DNA of 64,000 bases from the NCBI RefSeq assembly GCF_003369795.1, contig NZ_CP026730.1, positions 6,563,001 through 6,627,000 of the forward strand. The letters are read 5' to 3'. The translations under genes were made by a program, and so were the position numbers. The notes beneath the pieces were generated by a model that had not been told where the DNA came from, made no database searches, and was given only the letters and a program-made list of their open reading frames with translations. This DNA comes from Streptomyces sp. CB09001. GTDB lineage: Bacteria; Actinomycetota; Actinomycetes; Streptomycetales; Streptomycetaceae. Positions within the stretch are counted from its first letter, which is position 1, and every line of letters begins with the position of its first letter. Shown here in pieces: positions 40,509 to 50,900 of this stretch.

Positions 40509-41584
40509 CGGGCCGCCCGCCGCACGGCCCCGTCACCCTCGCCCTCCTCGACCAGCCGGGCCAGGATGCGGCGCGCGGCCAGACCACCGGTGTCGATGTT
40601 GATGCTCAGCTCCTGGTATCCGGTGCGCTCGCCGCCGAGCGTGCGCTGGAGCAGGTTGAGCGCGTCGACGTCCTGCATGACGACCGTGCGGTTGTTCTTG
40701 TACAGGAAGTCGGTGACCTCGGTGTCGTCCGTCGCCCAGTCCCGGGAGACCGCCCAGAAGTCGTACACCTTCCCGTCGCCGGACGGCGTGATGGCGTAAG
40801 TGATCTCGGTGTGGAAGCCGTCCGGATCGCTGCCGTCGGGCGCCGGCGCCACGCCGGTCGGCGCGACCCTGCTGTGCAGCACGTACAGACAGGGCGCGTG
40901 GTACTCGATGTCCTGCCATCGGTCGATGCGCCCGCCGATGCCCGTCGACCTGGCGTAGAACGGCGGGCACTCGGCGTCGTCCATGCGCCGGCTCACCCGG
41001 ACGATTCCGGCGCCCTCGTCGACCTCGGTGGTGATCGGCGTCTCGGCGACCTCGGGCGTGCCGATGTAACCGCCGTGCAGATACGTCTCGTGGGACAGGT
41101 CGAGGAGGTTGTCGACCAGCAGCCCGTAGTCCGCGTCGATCGGCTCCATGCCCCGGACCGTGACCCAGCCCGGCGCGTCCAGGTGCCGGGCCCGCGGCAC
41201 CGCCTCGGGGTCGGCCGACGCCGGGTCGCCGATCCACACCCACACCAGGGAGTCCCGCTCGGCCACCGGGTACGAGGCGACCCGGGCGGTGCGCGGGACC
41301 CGCTTCTGGCCCGGCACGTACACGCAGGTGCCGGTCGTGTCGTACGTGAACCCGTGGTACCCGCACACGATCCGGTCCCCGTCCAGCCGGGTGGGCGCCT
41401 CGGACAGCGGATAGCGGCGGTGCACACAGCGGTCGTGCAGGACGACGGGGCTCCCGTCCTCCTCGGCGCGGTAGAGCACCAGCGGTTCACCGAGAACCGT
41501 GCGCCCCAGCAACTCGCGCCCCACCTCGTGACTGTAGGCGGCGACGTACCACTGGTTCCTGGCGAAGGCGGTCATGTGCGGCAT
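40505..41584 (-). CDS. Rieske non-heme iron oxygenase, VanA-like
   Basis: A 359-residue aromatic ring oxygenase/O-demethylase. The Rieske centre is Cys53-x-His55 (CVHRRYPLSE) and Cys74-x2-His77 (CGYHGFTYD). The mononuclear iron site is in DNLLDLSHETYLH (Asp162, His165, His170). The closest recognisable group is vanillate O-demethylase oxygenase subunits, so a methoxylated aromatic acid is a plausible substrate. ATG 41584 has GGGAG upstream; an alternative ATG lies three codons later. First gene of a three-gene operon. Confidence 0.92.
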   Translation of the reverse strand: MPHMTAFARNQWYVAAYSHEVGRELLGRTVLGEPLVLYRAEEDGSPVVLHDRCVHRRYPLSEAPTRLDGDRIVCGYHGFTYDTTGTCVYVPGQKRVPRTARVASYPVAERDSLVWVWIGDPASADPEAVPRARHLDAPGWVTVRGMEPIDADYGLLVDNLLDLSHETYLHGGYIGTPEVAETPITTEVDEGAGIVRVSRRMDDAECPPFYARSTGIGGRIDRWQDIEYHAPCLYVLHSRVAPTGVAPAPDGSDPDGFHTEITYAITPSGDGKVYDFWAVSRDWATDDTEVTDFLYKNNRTVVMQDVDALNLLQRTLGGERTGYQELSINIDTGGLAARRILARLVEEGEGDGAVRRAAR

Positions 41585-41888
41585 GCGCGGCTCCCGTCGT
41601 CCTCGACGTCGTGTGGTCACACCATCGCGACGCCGCCCCGCCCCGGCAACAGCACTTCCGTCAGGAGGAATTTTGCCGGGTCGAGGGCCTCGCCCGGCCG
41701 ACGTCGCCCGGGTGTTCCGCGCACCACCGACCTGCCGACGGCTCCGGTCCGTTCGGGCCCCGCGCGGTCGGCTCACCCGGCTGTCGGTGGGTGCCCCTAG
41801 TCTTTGGCCAACGCCACAGCGGAGCGTGCCGATTCAGGGGCCCCGTGCTGTGCCGTGCGTTCCTAGTAGTGGGAGAGGCGAAGAGCTG
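41585..41888. other. 304-base divergent spacer between the Rieske operon and the DUF4132 locus
   Basis: No gene is supported. It must hold promoters for both directions, but I see no convincing paired -35/-10 boxes and no inverted repeat comparable to others in the window. The rightward ribosome site (GAGAGG) is at its right edge. Confidence 0.5.
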
Positions 41889-42767
41889 ATGGGTTGGCTG
41901 GCAGCGGGCGACACGTACGAAGTCGCCCTGGTGGAGGGCCGGGTGGTGGCGCGGTCCGCGTCGGCGAAGTCCCCGGCGGAGGGGAAGCGGGAGCGTGCTC
42001 TGCCCGCGGAGATACGGGACCGCCCCGAGGTGGTCGAACTCCAGCGCTTCGCCGAGTGGCTGGACCGGCACGCCGCCGAGTGCGTGGCGCAGGTCGACAA
42101 CTGGATGGTGTCCTCGCTCCCGGTGCCGACCGGGCTGCTCGCGCAGGTCTGGCCCGACGAGGCGTGGCAGGCGGCCCTGCGGGACATCGTGGTGGTCGGC
42201 GAGGGCCCCGACGAGGCCGGCTTCCTGCGCGACGCGGACGCGTCGGACGGACTGCGGGTGGTGAACCTGGACGGCGAGACCGTCCGTCTGACCCCCCGCA
42301 CGGTGACCATGCCCCACCCGGTCCTCCTCCCCGGCCTGGAGGAACTGCGCACCTTCGCCGCCGAGTTGGGCCTGACCCAGGGCGTGGAGCAGATCCACCG
42401 GGCCACCTGGGAGGCGCCCGGGGAGACCGACGGCGGCGACACCGACGTGGTCACCGAGTTCGCGGGTGCCGAGTACCGCTCGTGGTTCCACCTCTCCGCC
42501 CGTGCCACCTCCCTCGGCTACCAGGTCTCCGGGGGCCGCATCGTCGACCGCGTCCGGGACGCGGGACGCATCGTCACCGTCTCCGTCGGCATGAGCGACC
42601 CCTACACCGAGGAGAAGGCCTGGACCGGCGCCCTGACCTGGAACCACGAGGACGCGTACCGGAGCCTTCCGCTGCGCGAGGTCGGCCCCGTCGCCTGGTC
42701 CGAGGGCATGCGCATGGCGGCCGCCCTGCACGCAGGCCGCGCCGTGCCCACGGACGGCGCCGAGTGA
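41889..42767 (+). CDS. DUF4132-domain protein (292 aa)
   Basis: Contains the DUF4132 domain over most of its length: DEAWQAALRDIVVVG, LRVVNLDGETVRL, HPVLLPGLEELRTFAAELGL, a YRSWFHLSARATSLGY block and a WTGALTWNHEDAYRSLPLREVGPVAWSE-type end. E. coli YehI/MolR carries the same domain at the end of a much larger protein; here it is free-standing. ATG 41889 is chosen at the beginning of the conserved part, although the frame is open further upstream. It is the first gene of the locus running to 53.4 kb, 46 bases before the 1677-residue gene. Confidence 0.82.
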   Translation: MGWLAAGDTYEVALVEGRVVARSASAKSPAEGKRERALPAEIRDRPEVVELQRFAEWLDRHAAECVAQVDNWMVSSLPVPTGLLAQVWPDEAWQAALRDIVVVGEGPDEAGFLRDADASDGLRVVNLDGETVRLTPRTVTMPHPVLLPGLEELRTFAAELGLTQGVEQIHRATWEAPGETDGGDTDVVTEFAGAEYRSWFHLSARATSLGYQVSGGRIVDRVRDAGRIVTVSVGMSDPYTEEKAWTGALTWNHEDAYRSLPLREVGPVAWSEGMRMAAALHAGRAVPTDGAE

Positions 42768-42813
42768 ACGCCGCAGCGGCGGTACGTACCACACCCACGA
42801 AAGGCACACGATC

Positions 42814-45800
42814 ATGAGCGACGGCACGACCCGGGACGGGGCGGCGGCAGAGGTGGAGGAGCTGCTGCGCGCCGGTGCGGTGCTGCCGCCGGGCACCACC
42901 GGGGGCGGCGACCGCGCCGTGCCCGTGTTCACCCGGGCCTACCGGCATCCGGGCCTGGACGACCGGATCGTCGTCCGCCTGACGCCCGCCGACCCGTCCG
43001 GCACGGAATCCGCCGCGGGAGACCCGGCGGGCGGGGACGGCGGCGGGTTCCTCGGGCTGCTGCCCGTGGCCGAGCCGGTCGAGGTCGGCGTCGGACAGCA
43101 CCGGGCCATGGGCTTCCCCGAGTGGGTGCTGGTCCGCCACCCCACCGACGGTCACCTCGCGATGTCCCTGGTCGAGGAGATGAACAAGGTCGCCAGGACG
43201 GTGCGCTCCCGGGCGAAGCGGGCCCGCGCCACCTACGAGTCGATCGGAGCCCGCCTCGCGGGTTCCGTGCCGCACTTCCTGCCCACCTTCTACGAGGAGG
43301 CCGGCCGGGTGTTCCTGGCCGCCGGCGAGAGGGCGTACGCCTCGCAGATGTTCGTCAACGCGCGCAAGGCCGAGACGGCCCACGCCCTGCCGTTCGACGA
43401 GGCCCGCATGGACGCGGTGTTCCTTGAGTTCGCCCTCGCCGGCGCCATGCCGACCAAGGTGCTCTCCAGTTACGCCAAGGGACTCTCGTCCCGGGTGCCG
43501 GCCGCCACCGCCTTCCGGCACCTGCGCGGGCTCTTCGTCCGGCTCGCCGCGCACGGCGTGGCCCCGTCGAGCCCCGGCGCGGGCGATCTGCGCAGGCTGG
43601 CGAAGGCCGTCGCGGGGAGGAACGCGCTCGCCGAGGAAACGGCCTACCTGCGCGAGGTGCTGCCGCTGCCCGGCACCCGCAAGGCACCGCCCGGCTGGTG
43701 GAAGGCCCACCGTGCCGCCCTGGTGGAACTGACCCGGCGCGAACCCGCCGCCCGCGGCTCCCTGCTCGGACTGCTCCCCTCGGAGTGGGAGCACGAGGAG
43801 CTGGGACAGTGGCTCGACCTGCTGGAGAAGACCGGCGCCACCGAGGGACTGTGCGACGCCACGCTGCCCGCCGAGGCCCGGTCCCCCGACGGCACCGCCG
43901 GCTGGACCCGAAGGTTCCTCGCCCTGTGCCGCACCCACGAGCGGTACATCGCGCCGTCCGGGCTGTACCCCCTCGTCGACCGCTTGGCCGGCGCCCTCCG
44001 CGCCGAACTGAACGACGAGGGCGGTACGTTGCCGCCCCCGGTCGGCGACGTCAACCTCCTCGACCAGCTCCTCGCCCTGGGCATCCCGGTCGGGGACCCC
44101 GAGCACCGCCCGTGGCTCAACCTCCAGGACTGGGCGGACCTCGACGAACGGCGCGACCTCCTCGCCCTGGCGGCCGACACCCGCTTCCGGGAGGTCTTCC
44201 GGAGCGGCTGCCCCACCTACGGGCGCGAGGGCATCGACAAGCGCACCGTGACCCGGCTCGCCGAGTCGCCGGGCGGCCGCCCGATGCTCGCCGAGTGGGT
44301 CGCCGAGGTCAGCCGCGGCTACCTCACCAGCGGACTGGGCGACTTCGCCCTCAACAGCGGCCCGTTCCAGACGCTGAACTGGCTGCCGGGCGAGATCCTG
44401 GCGACCGCCGAGCAGGAGGTGCGCGGCGCGCTGGGCACCGGCATGGCGCCCGTGCTCGCCCGCGCCCTGCGGGACGGGATCGTCGACGAACTGGGCTGGC
44501 CCGCCTGGGACGAGGCGATCGGCTCGTCCGCCTCCCCGGAGGGGGCCCGCGCGACACGCGTGGCCGAGGCCTGGCCGTACCTCGTCGTCCTCGACGGCAC
44601 ACACGCCCGGGTACTAGGGGCGCAGGGCACGGTCCTCAGCCACGAGCTGCGCCTCCCGGACGACGCGGACCGCCCCGACGTCCGGTACGTGGACGGCGGA
44701 CTGCTGGTCTCCTGGTACACGTCCGCAGAGTCCACCTCGTACGGCTACTGGTACCACCCCGACACGGGCACCTCGCCGCCCACGGAACTCGTCGGCGACG
44801 TCCGCTCCTCCTACGCCTGCCACGCGGACGGCAGCGGCGGGACGAACGGCATGCCGTCCGCCTCCCTCCCGGTCCCCGGGGGCGGCAGCACCACCGGCCG
44901 CGGCGTGCTGCGGCCCGGGGACACCCAAGTCCCCTGGCGGCGGCCGGTGATCAGCGACGGGACCTCGTACTGGCTCTGGGTCCAGGACTGGTCCCGCGAC
45001 AGGAACAGCGACTGGCACGCCTACGACCCGGCCGACGACACGGTGGGGGAGCGCGGCGGTCCGGACTGGTTCGGCGAGGGGCTGCGCGCCGCACCGGAGG
45101 GCAGCACCCTCGGCACCTCGTGGCTGCTGCCCGTCCCGTCCGCCGAACCGGGCCCGGTGTGCGCCCCGGTGGACGGGCTGATCGGCTGGCGGGTGATCAT
45201 CCGGCCCGACGGCTCGCGGCACGGAGAGGACCTGGCCGGCCGCTCGGTGGTCGTACCGTGGCGCGTGGGCGGGAGCCCGGAGAACGTGCTGGTCTTCCCC
45301 GGCACCGACCGGGCAGTCACCGTGATGCGGTGGTCGAGCGACCTCCAGCTGCGGGACTCCGACAACGCGGTGCTCGCCCACTTCACGCGTGATCAGACAG
45401 CCGGTCCCTTCTCCGCGGGCACCCCCCTGCTGCCGCCCCTGCGCTACTGGCACCTGCTCCGGCCCCGCGACCCGCAGGGCTCCGCGGCGCTCCGCCGGGT
45501 CGGCGACGACGTCGCGGCGGCGCTGCTGGCGGCGGCCGTGGCCGAGACGACCGGAGAGGACGGGGCGGCGGACCGGGACGCGGTCCTCGGACCTGTCCGC
45601 ACGCTCTTCCCGGAGGCCGGCGACGAAGGGCTGCTCCGGGGCATCACCGGCGTGGCGCGCTACGCCGCCGAGCAGCAGCGCGTTCTGGACGGGCTGCTCG
45701 CCCGGCTGGACTCGGCGGTCCGGGGCGTCACCCCGGAGGAACCGCGGCCCGCGCTCGGCGACCACCTGCTCGCCTCCGCGCTGAACGGCGCCGGCCTGAC

Positions 45801-47847
45801 CGAACGCGACGCACGCGGGTACTACGACTTCCGGCACAGCCTCTTCGAGCTGCCGCAGCTCCTCGCCCGGTCGATGAAGGGGCTGGCGGAACCGGCTCCC
45901 GCGGGCATCTTTCACCTCTCGCTCGCCAAGCAGGAGCCGTTGGAGCACCTCAACGGGCTGGCCCTGCCCGAACTGCCCGCCGTACTGGCGCTCCGGGCGG
46001 CCTCGGAGGCCACCGTGGAGGAGCACCGGCAGGCCCTGGACACCTTCCTCGGTGAACTGGACGCGCACGGGCTGACGGAGCTGGACCCCGGCCACTGGCG
46101 CCGGGTGCACCTGGCCTTCGACCCCGACACCTTCGACGGGCCGGGCGACACGCACGGGTACCGGAGGGGGACCGTGCTCGACCTGGAGGGCGGCGAGTTC
46201 CTTGTCTTCCCCGACGACTGGTACCAGTTCGTCCGCGAGTACGGACCCCACGAGGTCAAGGGCAAGCACTACGGCGCCGTCCACCACGACCCGTCCGGCC
46301 GCTTCGAGACACCGGCCCCCTACACGCCGGTGTCCGAGGAGCCGTTCGTGCCGGAGCCGACCCGGCCACCCGGCTGGGTCGCCGCCTTCCGCGCCGGACT
46401 GGCCGAGCGCGGGCCGGTGCCCTGGCGCCCCGAGGCCGCCGAGGAGTTCGCCCGGCTCACCGGCGTCACCCCGACCACGGCCCGGCTGGTGCTCGCCGGG
46501 ATGCCGCAGACCGACGACAAGCGCACGAACGTGCCCTCCGCGACCCTCAAGGTCATCGGGGTGAAGTCCGCCGACGCCCGCGTGGCGAAGGACGAGCTGA
46601 GGTCCCTCGACAGCGGCGCCCTGCGGGCCGTCCTGGCGGCACTGCTGCCCACCGAACCCTCCCGGCTCTGGACGCACGGCCCCGACACCGCCCGCGCGGC
46701 CGAGGTCTGGAACGAGCGGCTCGGCCGGCGCACCCCGCTGCCCGAGGAGGTGCTGCACGACGCCGTCCGCACCGTCGAGCCCGTCGGCTGGGCGCCCGCC
46801 GACGCCCTGCGGGGCTTCGTCGACCTGGCCACCGAGCCCCGGCTGACGAAGGACCTGACCTGGAGCACCGGCCGCTACTACCTGGAGACCGCCGAGAAGT
46901 CGCCCGGCTTCGACGGTTCGGTCCTCAAGGGCTCGGTGGCCCTGGCCGCGTGGCTCGCCCACCGGCTCCCCTCCGGCGACCCGCTGCGCGCCGCCCTGCC
47001 CGGCGTCCTGACCGCGCTGCGCGAACGGCTGGCCCATCCCGGCCTGCTGCTCGCCCTCGACCGGCGGGGCGTCGACTGGGAGGCGTTCCGGCGGGCCGCC
47101 GGAGACCCTGCCGAGACGGGCGACGACTTCGAACGCCACGGCGCGGTCGTCCTGGGCACCGAGCGGACGGAACCGCTGCCCGCGATCCGGCCGGCACTGC
47201 TGGACGCCGCCGGTCACGACCCGCACCTGGCGGCGCTGTTCACCGGTGAACGGCCGAACACCCAGGAGACCGCACTGCGCCTGGTCCACGACCGGTCGTT
47301 CGCCGAACTGCTCGCCGACCCCGGCCAACCGATGGGCGGGGAGCGCGACGCGGACGGGCTGTGGTGGCCCCAGGACCCCGCCCGCTCGGTGCCCGACCTG
47401 GTCGGCGAGGCGGCCAAGCGGTACGGCATCGGCGAGGACGCCGCCGTCGTCTACCTGATGCTGCTCGCCATGCCGGACCCCACCGACCGCAACACCGCCC
47501 GCTGGAGCGGCTGGGGCGGGCAGCGCGGCGGAACGGCCAGGCTCCGCGCGGCCCGCGCCGAACTGGCTGCCACCGACCTCGTGGTCGAGGGCAGCCGTTC
47601 CAAGGCCGGACGCTCGCTGTTCCTGCCCGGCGGCTGGACCCAGCCCGGCAATCCGCACCTGCCCCTGGAGCGGTGGAAGCTGCCGATGTACGACCTGCTG
47701 GAGGGCGAGGCACCCGTCCTGGGGACCGTCGTGCCCACCCGGCCCGTCGCCGGGCTGTACCGCGAGGCCTGGCAGCGCGTCCAGGACGGCGACGGGCCGC
47801 GCCTGGAGGAACTGGAGGTGCCGCGGCCGCACAGGCGCCGCCGCTGA
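42814..47847 (+). CDS. Giant 1677-residue protein of the DUF4132/SWIM/VWA locus
   Basis: One of the longest non-synthase genes in such a region. No family can be named with confidence. Residues ~100-580 are mainly alpha-helical (VVEEMNKVARTVRSRAKRAR-like basic stretch, repeated helical pairs). Residues ~585-870 look like beta-propeller blades: YLVVLDGTHARVL, YVDGGLLVSWYTS, VISDGTSYWLWVQDWSR, VLVFPGTDRAVTVMRW. Residues ~900-1677 are again helical, with a conserved-looking end. It has no signal peptide or membrane segment, so it is cytoplasmic. ATG 42814 has AAAGG ten bases upstream. Co-directional with the DUF4132 gene before it and the DUF5682-VWA gene after it, suggesting a large scaffold or effector. 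Confidence 0.85.
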   Translation: MSDGTTRDGAAAEVEELLRAGAVLPPGTTGGGDRAVPVFTRAYRHPGLDDRIVVRLTPADPSGTESAAGDPAGGDGGGFLGLLPVAEPVEVGVGQHRAMGFPEWVLVRHPTDGHLAMSLVEEMNKVARTVRSRAKRARATYESIGARLAGSVPHFLPTFYEEAGRVFLAAGERAYASQMFVNARKAETAHALPFDEARMDAVFLEFALAGAMPTKVLSSYAKGLSSRVPAATAFRHLRGLFVRLAAHGVAPSSPGAGDLRRLAKAVAGRNALAEETAYLREVLPLPGTRKAPPGWWKAHRAALVELTRREPAARGSLLGLLPSEWEHEELGQWLDLLEKTGATEGLCDATLPAEARSPDGTAGWTRRFLALCRTHERYIAPSGLYPLVDRLAGALRAELNDEGGTLPPPVGDVNLLDQLLALGIPVGDPEHRPWLNLQDWADLDERRDLLALAADTRFREVFRSGCPTYGREGIDKRTVTRLAESPGGRPMLAEWVAEVSRGYLTSGLGDFALNSGPFQTLNWLPGEILATAEQEVRGALGTGMAPVLARALRDGIVDELGWPAWDEAIGSSASPEGARATRVAEAWPYLVVLDGTHARVLGAQGTVLSHELRLPDDADRPDVRYVDGGLLVSWYTSAESTSYGYWYHPDTGTSPPTELVGDVRSSYACHADGSGGTNGMPSASLPVPGGGSTTGRGVLRPGDTQVPWRRPVISDGTSYWLWVQDWSRDRNSDWHAYDPADDTVGERGGPDWFGEGLRAAPEGSTLGTSWLLPVPSAEPGPVCAPVDGLIGWRVIIRPDGSRHGEDLAGRSVVVPWRVGGSPENVLVFPGTDRAVTVMRWSSDLQLRDSDNAVLAHFTRDQTAGPFSAGTPLLPPLRYWHLLRPRDPQGSAALRRVGDDVAAALLAAAVAETTGEDGAADRDAVLGPVRTLFPEAGDEGLLRGITGVARYAAEQQRVLDGLLARLDSAVRGVTPEEPRPALGDHLLASALNGAGLTERDARGYYDFRHSLFELPQLLARSMKGLAEPAPAGIFHLSLAKQEPLEHLNGLALPELPAVLALRAASEATVEEHRQALDTFLGELDAHGLTELDPGHWRRVHLAFDPDTFDGPGDTHGYRRGTVLDLEGGEFLVFPDDWYQFVREYGPHEVKGKHYGAVHHDPSGRFETPAPYTPVSEEPFVPEPTRPPGWVAAFRAGLAERGPVPWRPEAAEEFARLTGVTPTTARLVLAGMPQTDDKRTNVPSATLKVIGVKSADARVAKDELRSLDSGALRAVLAALLPTEPSRLWTHGPDTARAAEVWNERLGRRTPLPEEVLHDAVRTVEPVGWAPADALRGFVDLATEPRLTKDLTWSTGRYYLETAEKSPGFDGSVLKGSVALAAWLAHRLPSGDPLRAALPGVLTALRERLAHPGLLLALDRRGVDWEAFRRAAGDPAETGDDFERHGAVVLGTERTEPLPAIRPALLDAAGHDPHLAALFTGERPNTQETALRLVHDRSFAELLADPGQPMGGERDADGLWWPQDPARSVPDLVGEAAKRYGIGEDAAVVYLMLLAMPDPTDRNTARWSGWGGQRGGTARLRAARAELAATDLVVEGSRSKAGRSLFLPGGWTQPGNPHLPLERWKLPMYDLLEGEAPVLGTVVPTRPVAGLYREAWQRVQDGDGPRLEELEVPRPHRRRR

Positions 47848-47861
47848 CGTCCGCCACCGGA

Positions 47862-47888
47862 GGGGACGGCCGTCGCGCGGCCGTCCCC
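47862..47888 (+). terminator. Strong hairpin between the giant gene and DUF5682-VWA
   Basis: Perfect 11-bp arms ggggacggccg / cggccgtcccc with loop tcgcg, 15 bases past the stop of the giant gene. It divides the locus into two transcription units or tunes expression of the downstream pair. Confidence 0.8.
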
Positions 47889-47932
47889 GCCGCCTCCTGT
47901 CCACCCCCCGCCCGCCCGCGCACCTGGGACCC

Positions 47933-50900
47933 ATGACCGCACGCGAAGAGACCGTCACCGAGGTGGTGGTGCCTACGGCTGACACGCGGCCGTACCTGAT
48001 CGGCATACGCCACCACAGCCCCGCACTGGCCGTCGCCGTCCCCCGGTTGCTGGACGCCGCGGACGCCGAGGTCGTCTGCGTGGAACTGCCGGCCGACTTC
48101 CAGACCTGGCTGCCGTACCTCGCCGATCCGCGGACCGTGGCGCCGGTGGCCCTGAGCGGTGCCCACGAGGACGGCCGGCTGCACCTCTACCCGCTCGCCG
48201 ACTTCTCGCCGGAACTGGCGGCGATCCGCTGGGCGCGGGAACGGGGCGCGGAGGTGGTCTGCTGCGATCTGCCGCTGGCGGACCCGGCGTGGTTCCGCGT
48301 GCCGCCGGCCGGAACCGACATCGACACTGACACCGACGTCGACACCGACACCGACACCGACACCGGCACCGACACCGACACCGACACCGGCACCGGCACC
48401 GACGTCGACGAGCTGTGGGACCGCACCGTCGAGGCACTGGCGCCGGGCAGCGCTCCCGAGGCCGTGCGCCGCGCCGCCCTCGCCTTCGGGCGGGCGGTGC
48501 GCCGGGACGGCGCGGACCGAGACGGCCTCCCCGCCGGTTGCCTCGCCCGCGAAGCACACATGCGCCGGGTCATCGCCGCGCAGGGACAGCGCCGGGTCGC
48601 GGCGGTGGTCGGCGCCTTCCACGTGCCCGGACTGTCCGAGGAGGGCGACCCGGGGACGGTGGCGGAGACCGTGCCGGACGCGGGGCCGGGCTCCCCGGTC
48701 GTCACGTCCCTCGTGCCGTACGCCTTCGCCCTGCTGGACCCCGGCTCCGGGTACCCCGCCGGCATCCGCGCCCCGCGCTGGCGGCAGGCGCTGCTCGACG
48801 CCGGTGGCGACCCCGGCCGCGTCCGTGACGCCGCCGCCCGGTTCCTCACCGAAGTGTGCCGGGAGATCCGCGCGTCCGGCGACACGGCGGGCACCGGTGA
48901 GGCCGTCGAGGCCCTGCGGCTGGCCTGCGACCTCGGCACCCTGCGCGGCCTGCCCGCACCGGGCCGCCGGGAACTGGTGGAGGCGGTGACGTCCGTACTC
49001 GGCCGGGGCCAGGTCCCCGAACGGGAGTTGGGCGCCGTCCTGGTCGGCACGGGACGCGGCCACCTCGCGCCCGGCACTCCCCGCTCCGGCCTCGGACCCT
49101 GGGTGGAGGCCGAACTGGCCGCGCTGCGGCTGCCCGGCCCGGCCGACCCGGGCGGCCGGGACCTCCGGCTCACGCCGCTGCGCTCCGCGCTCGACGCCCG
49201 CCGCGAGATCCTGCTCCAGCGCCTTAGGGAATGCGGGGTGGGCTACGCGGAGCCCGTCGCCGTGACCGCGGCCGGGGAGGGCGGCGCGCTCACCACCCGG
49301 TGGCGGGCCGCGTGGACCCCGTCGGTCGCCGCCCGCCTCGACCTCGTCGGCGTCCGCGGGGTGACCGCCGCCCAGGCGGCCGACGGCACCCTCCGGGAGA
49401 ACCACCGCAGGGCGGCCGAGGCCGGCCGGGTCACCCCGGCCCGGGTCGTCGCCCTCCTGGGGGCCGCGGCCCGGTGCGCGCTCACGCACCTGCTCCACGA
49501 CGGCCTCACGGAGGCCGAGCGCGTCCTGCCGGGCGCCGCCGGCCTGCCCGAACTCCTCGATGCTCTGGACCTGTTGGAGTCCATAAGCCGACGGCACCTG
49601 CCCGGCACCACCGAACGCGTCCGGAACCGGGCGGCCCGGCTCGCCGGGCTCCTGCTGGACGCCGCCGTCCGCGTCCTGCCGGGTCTTGCGGGCAGCGACG
49701 AGACCCGGGACGCCGTCGCGGTCGTCACCCTTGCCGTCCGCAGCGCCACGGACCGGCTCGGCCTGCGGCTGGACGGCGAGTTGTACGCGCTGTCCCGCAC
49801 CGGCTCCCCGCTCCTCCAGGGCGCCGCCCAGGCTGCCCGGGTACTGTTGGACCTCGATGGCTCGCACGTGCTGGGGACGAGGCTCGCCGGCTGGGTGGAC
49901 ACGGCGACCGGGCCGGACGGACGGCGCCGGCTGGAACGCCGGCTCACCGGGGTGCTCGTCGCGGCCGGATTCCTGATCGAGTCCGCGTCCACCGCCCTCG
50001 GCCCGCTGTTCGAGCGCGTGGAAACCATGAGTGACCGCGGCTTCCTCGACCGGCTGTACGCCTTGCGTGGCGGTTTCCGGGCGCTCACACCGCAGGGACG
50101 GACCCGTGTGCTCGCGGCCGTCTCCGACCGCCTGGGCGACCTGCCCGACCTGCGGCTCCCCGCGTCGGCCGAGCTGGTCGGGCGGTGGGCCGCGGCCGAC
50201 GAGGAGGGCTTCACCCTGCTGCGGGAGCTGGGCCTGGCGGACCTGGTGGGTGCCCCGGCGGCACAGGACTCCGGGGCGACGTCGGCTCCCGCGCCGCCGA
50301 CGGAGCGTTCCGCCGCCGAGGCCCCGCACGGAGCCGGACCCCCACGGCTCGGCCCCGTGGACCGCTGGCGGCTGCTGCTCGGCCGCGACACCGCGCGACT
50401 CCCCGCGGCCCTGCGGCCGTACGCCCGGGCACTCGACGAACTCTTCGAGAGGGAGGGCGGGGAAGCAGACGGGGAGAGTGGGGAGAGCGGGGAGACGAAA
50501 GAGGGCGAAGACGGCGGCGAGCCGGAATCCGGCGCGAGCGGCACCTCCGGAGGCAGCGCCGCCGGCGACGACCGGACCGGAGGCCGGGCGCGGAGCTGCC
50601 CCAGCATCCGGCACTGGGCCGAGGACCTCCGGACGCTGTTCGGCGCGGAGATCCGGGAGGAAGTCCTCGAACGTGCCGTCGCCGACGGCCGCACGGACGC
50701 CATCGCCCTGCTCGACCCGGCCTCCGTACGGCCCTCCGTGGAACTGCTGTCCGCCGTGCTGACGCTGGCCAGGGGGATGCCCGAGCAGCGGGTGGCGAGC
50801 CTGAGGCCCCTCGTGAAACGACTGGTCGAGGAACTCACCAAAGAACTCGCCACCCGCCTGCGCCCCACCCTGACGGGCCTGACCACCCCGCGCCCCACCC

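Noticed and set aside
35858..41584. Rapid-morphogenesis (ram) lanthipeptide genes, expected near here in S. coelicolor
   Set aside because: No RamC-like cyclase, RamS-like small peptide or exporter pair is present; the stretch is an ABC importer and a Rieske operon.
44614..48006. A minus-strand open frame of 1130 codons opposite the giant gene
   Set aside because: Same antisense artefact of third-position GC bias; no ribosome site, no recognisable motif.
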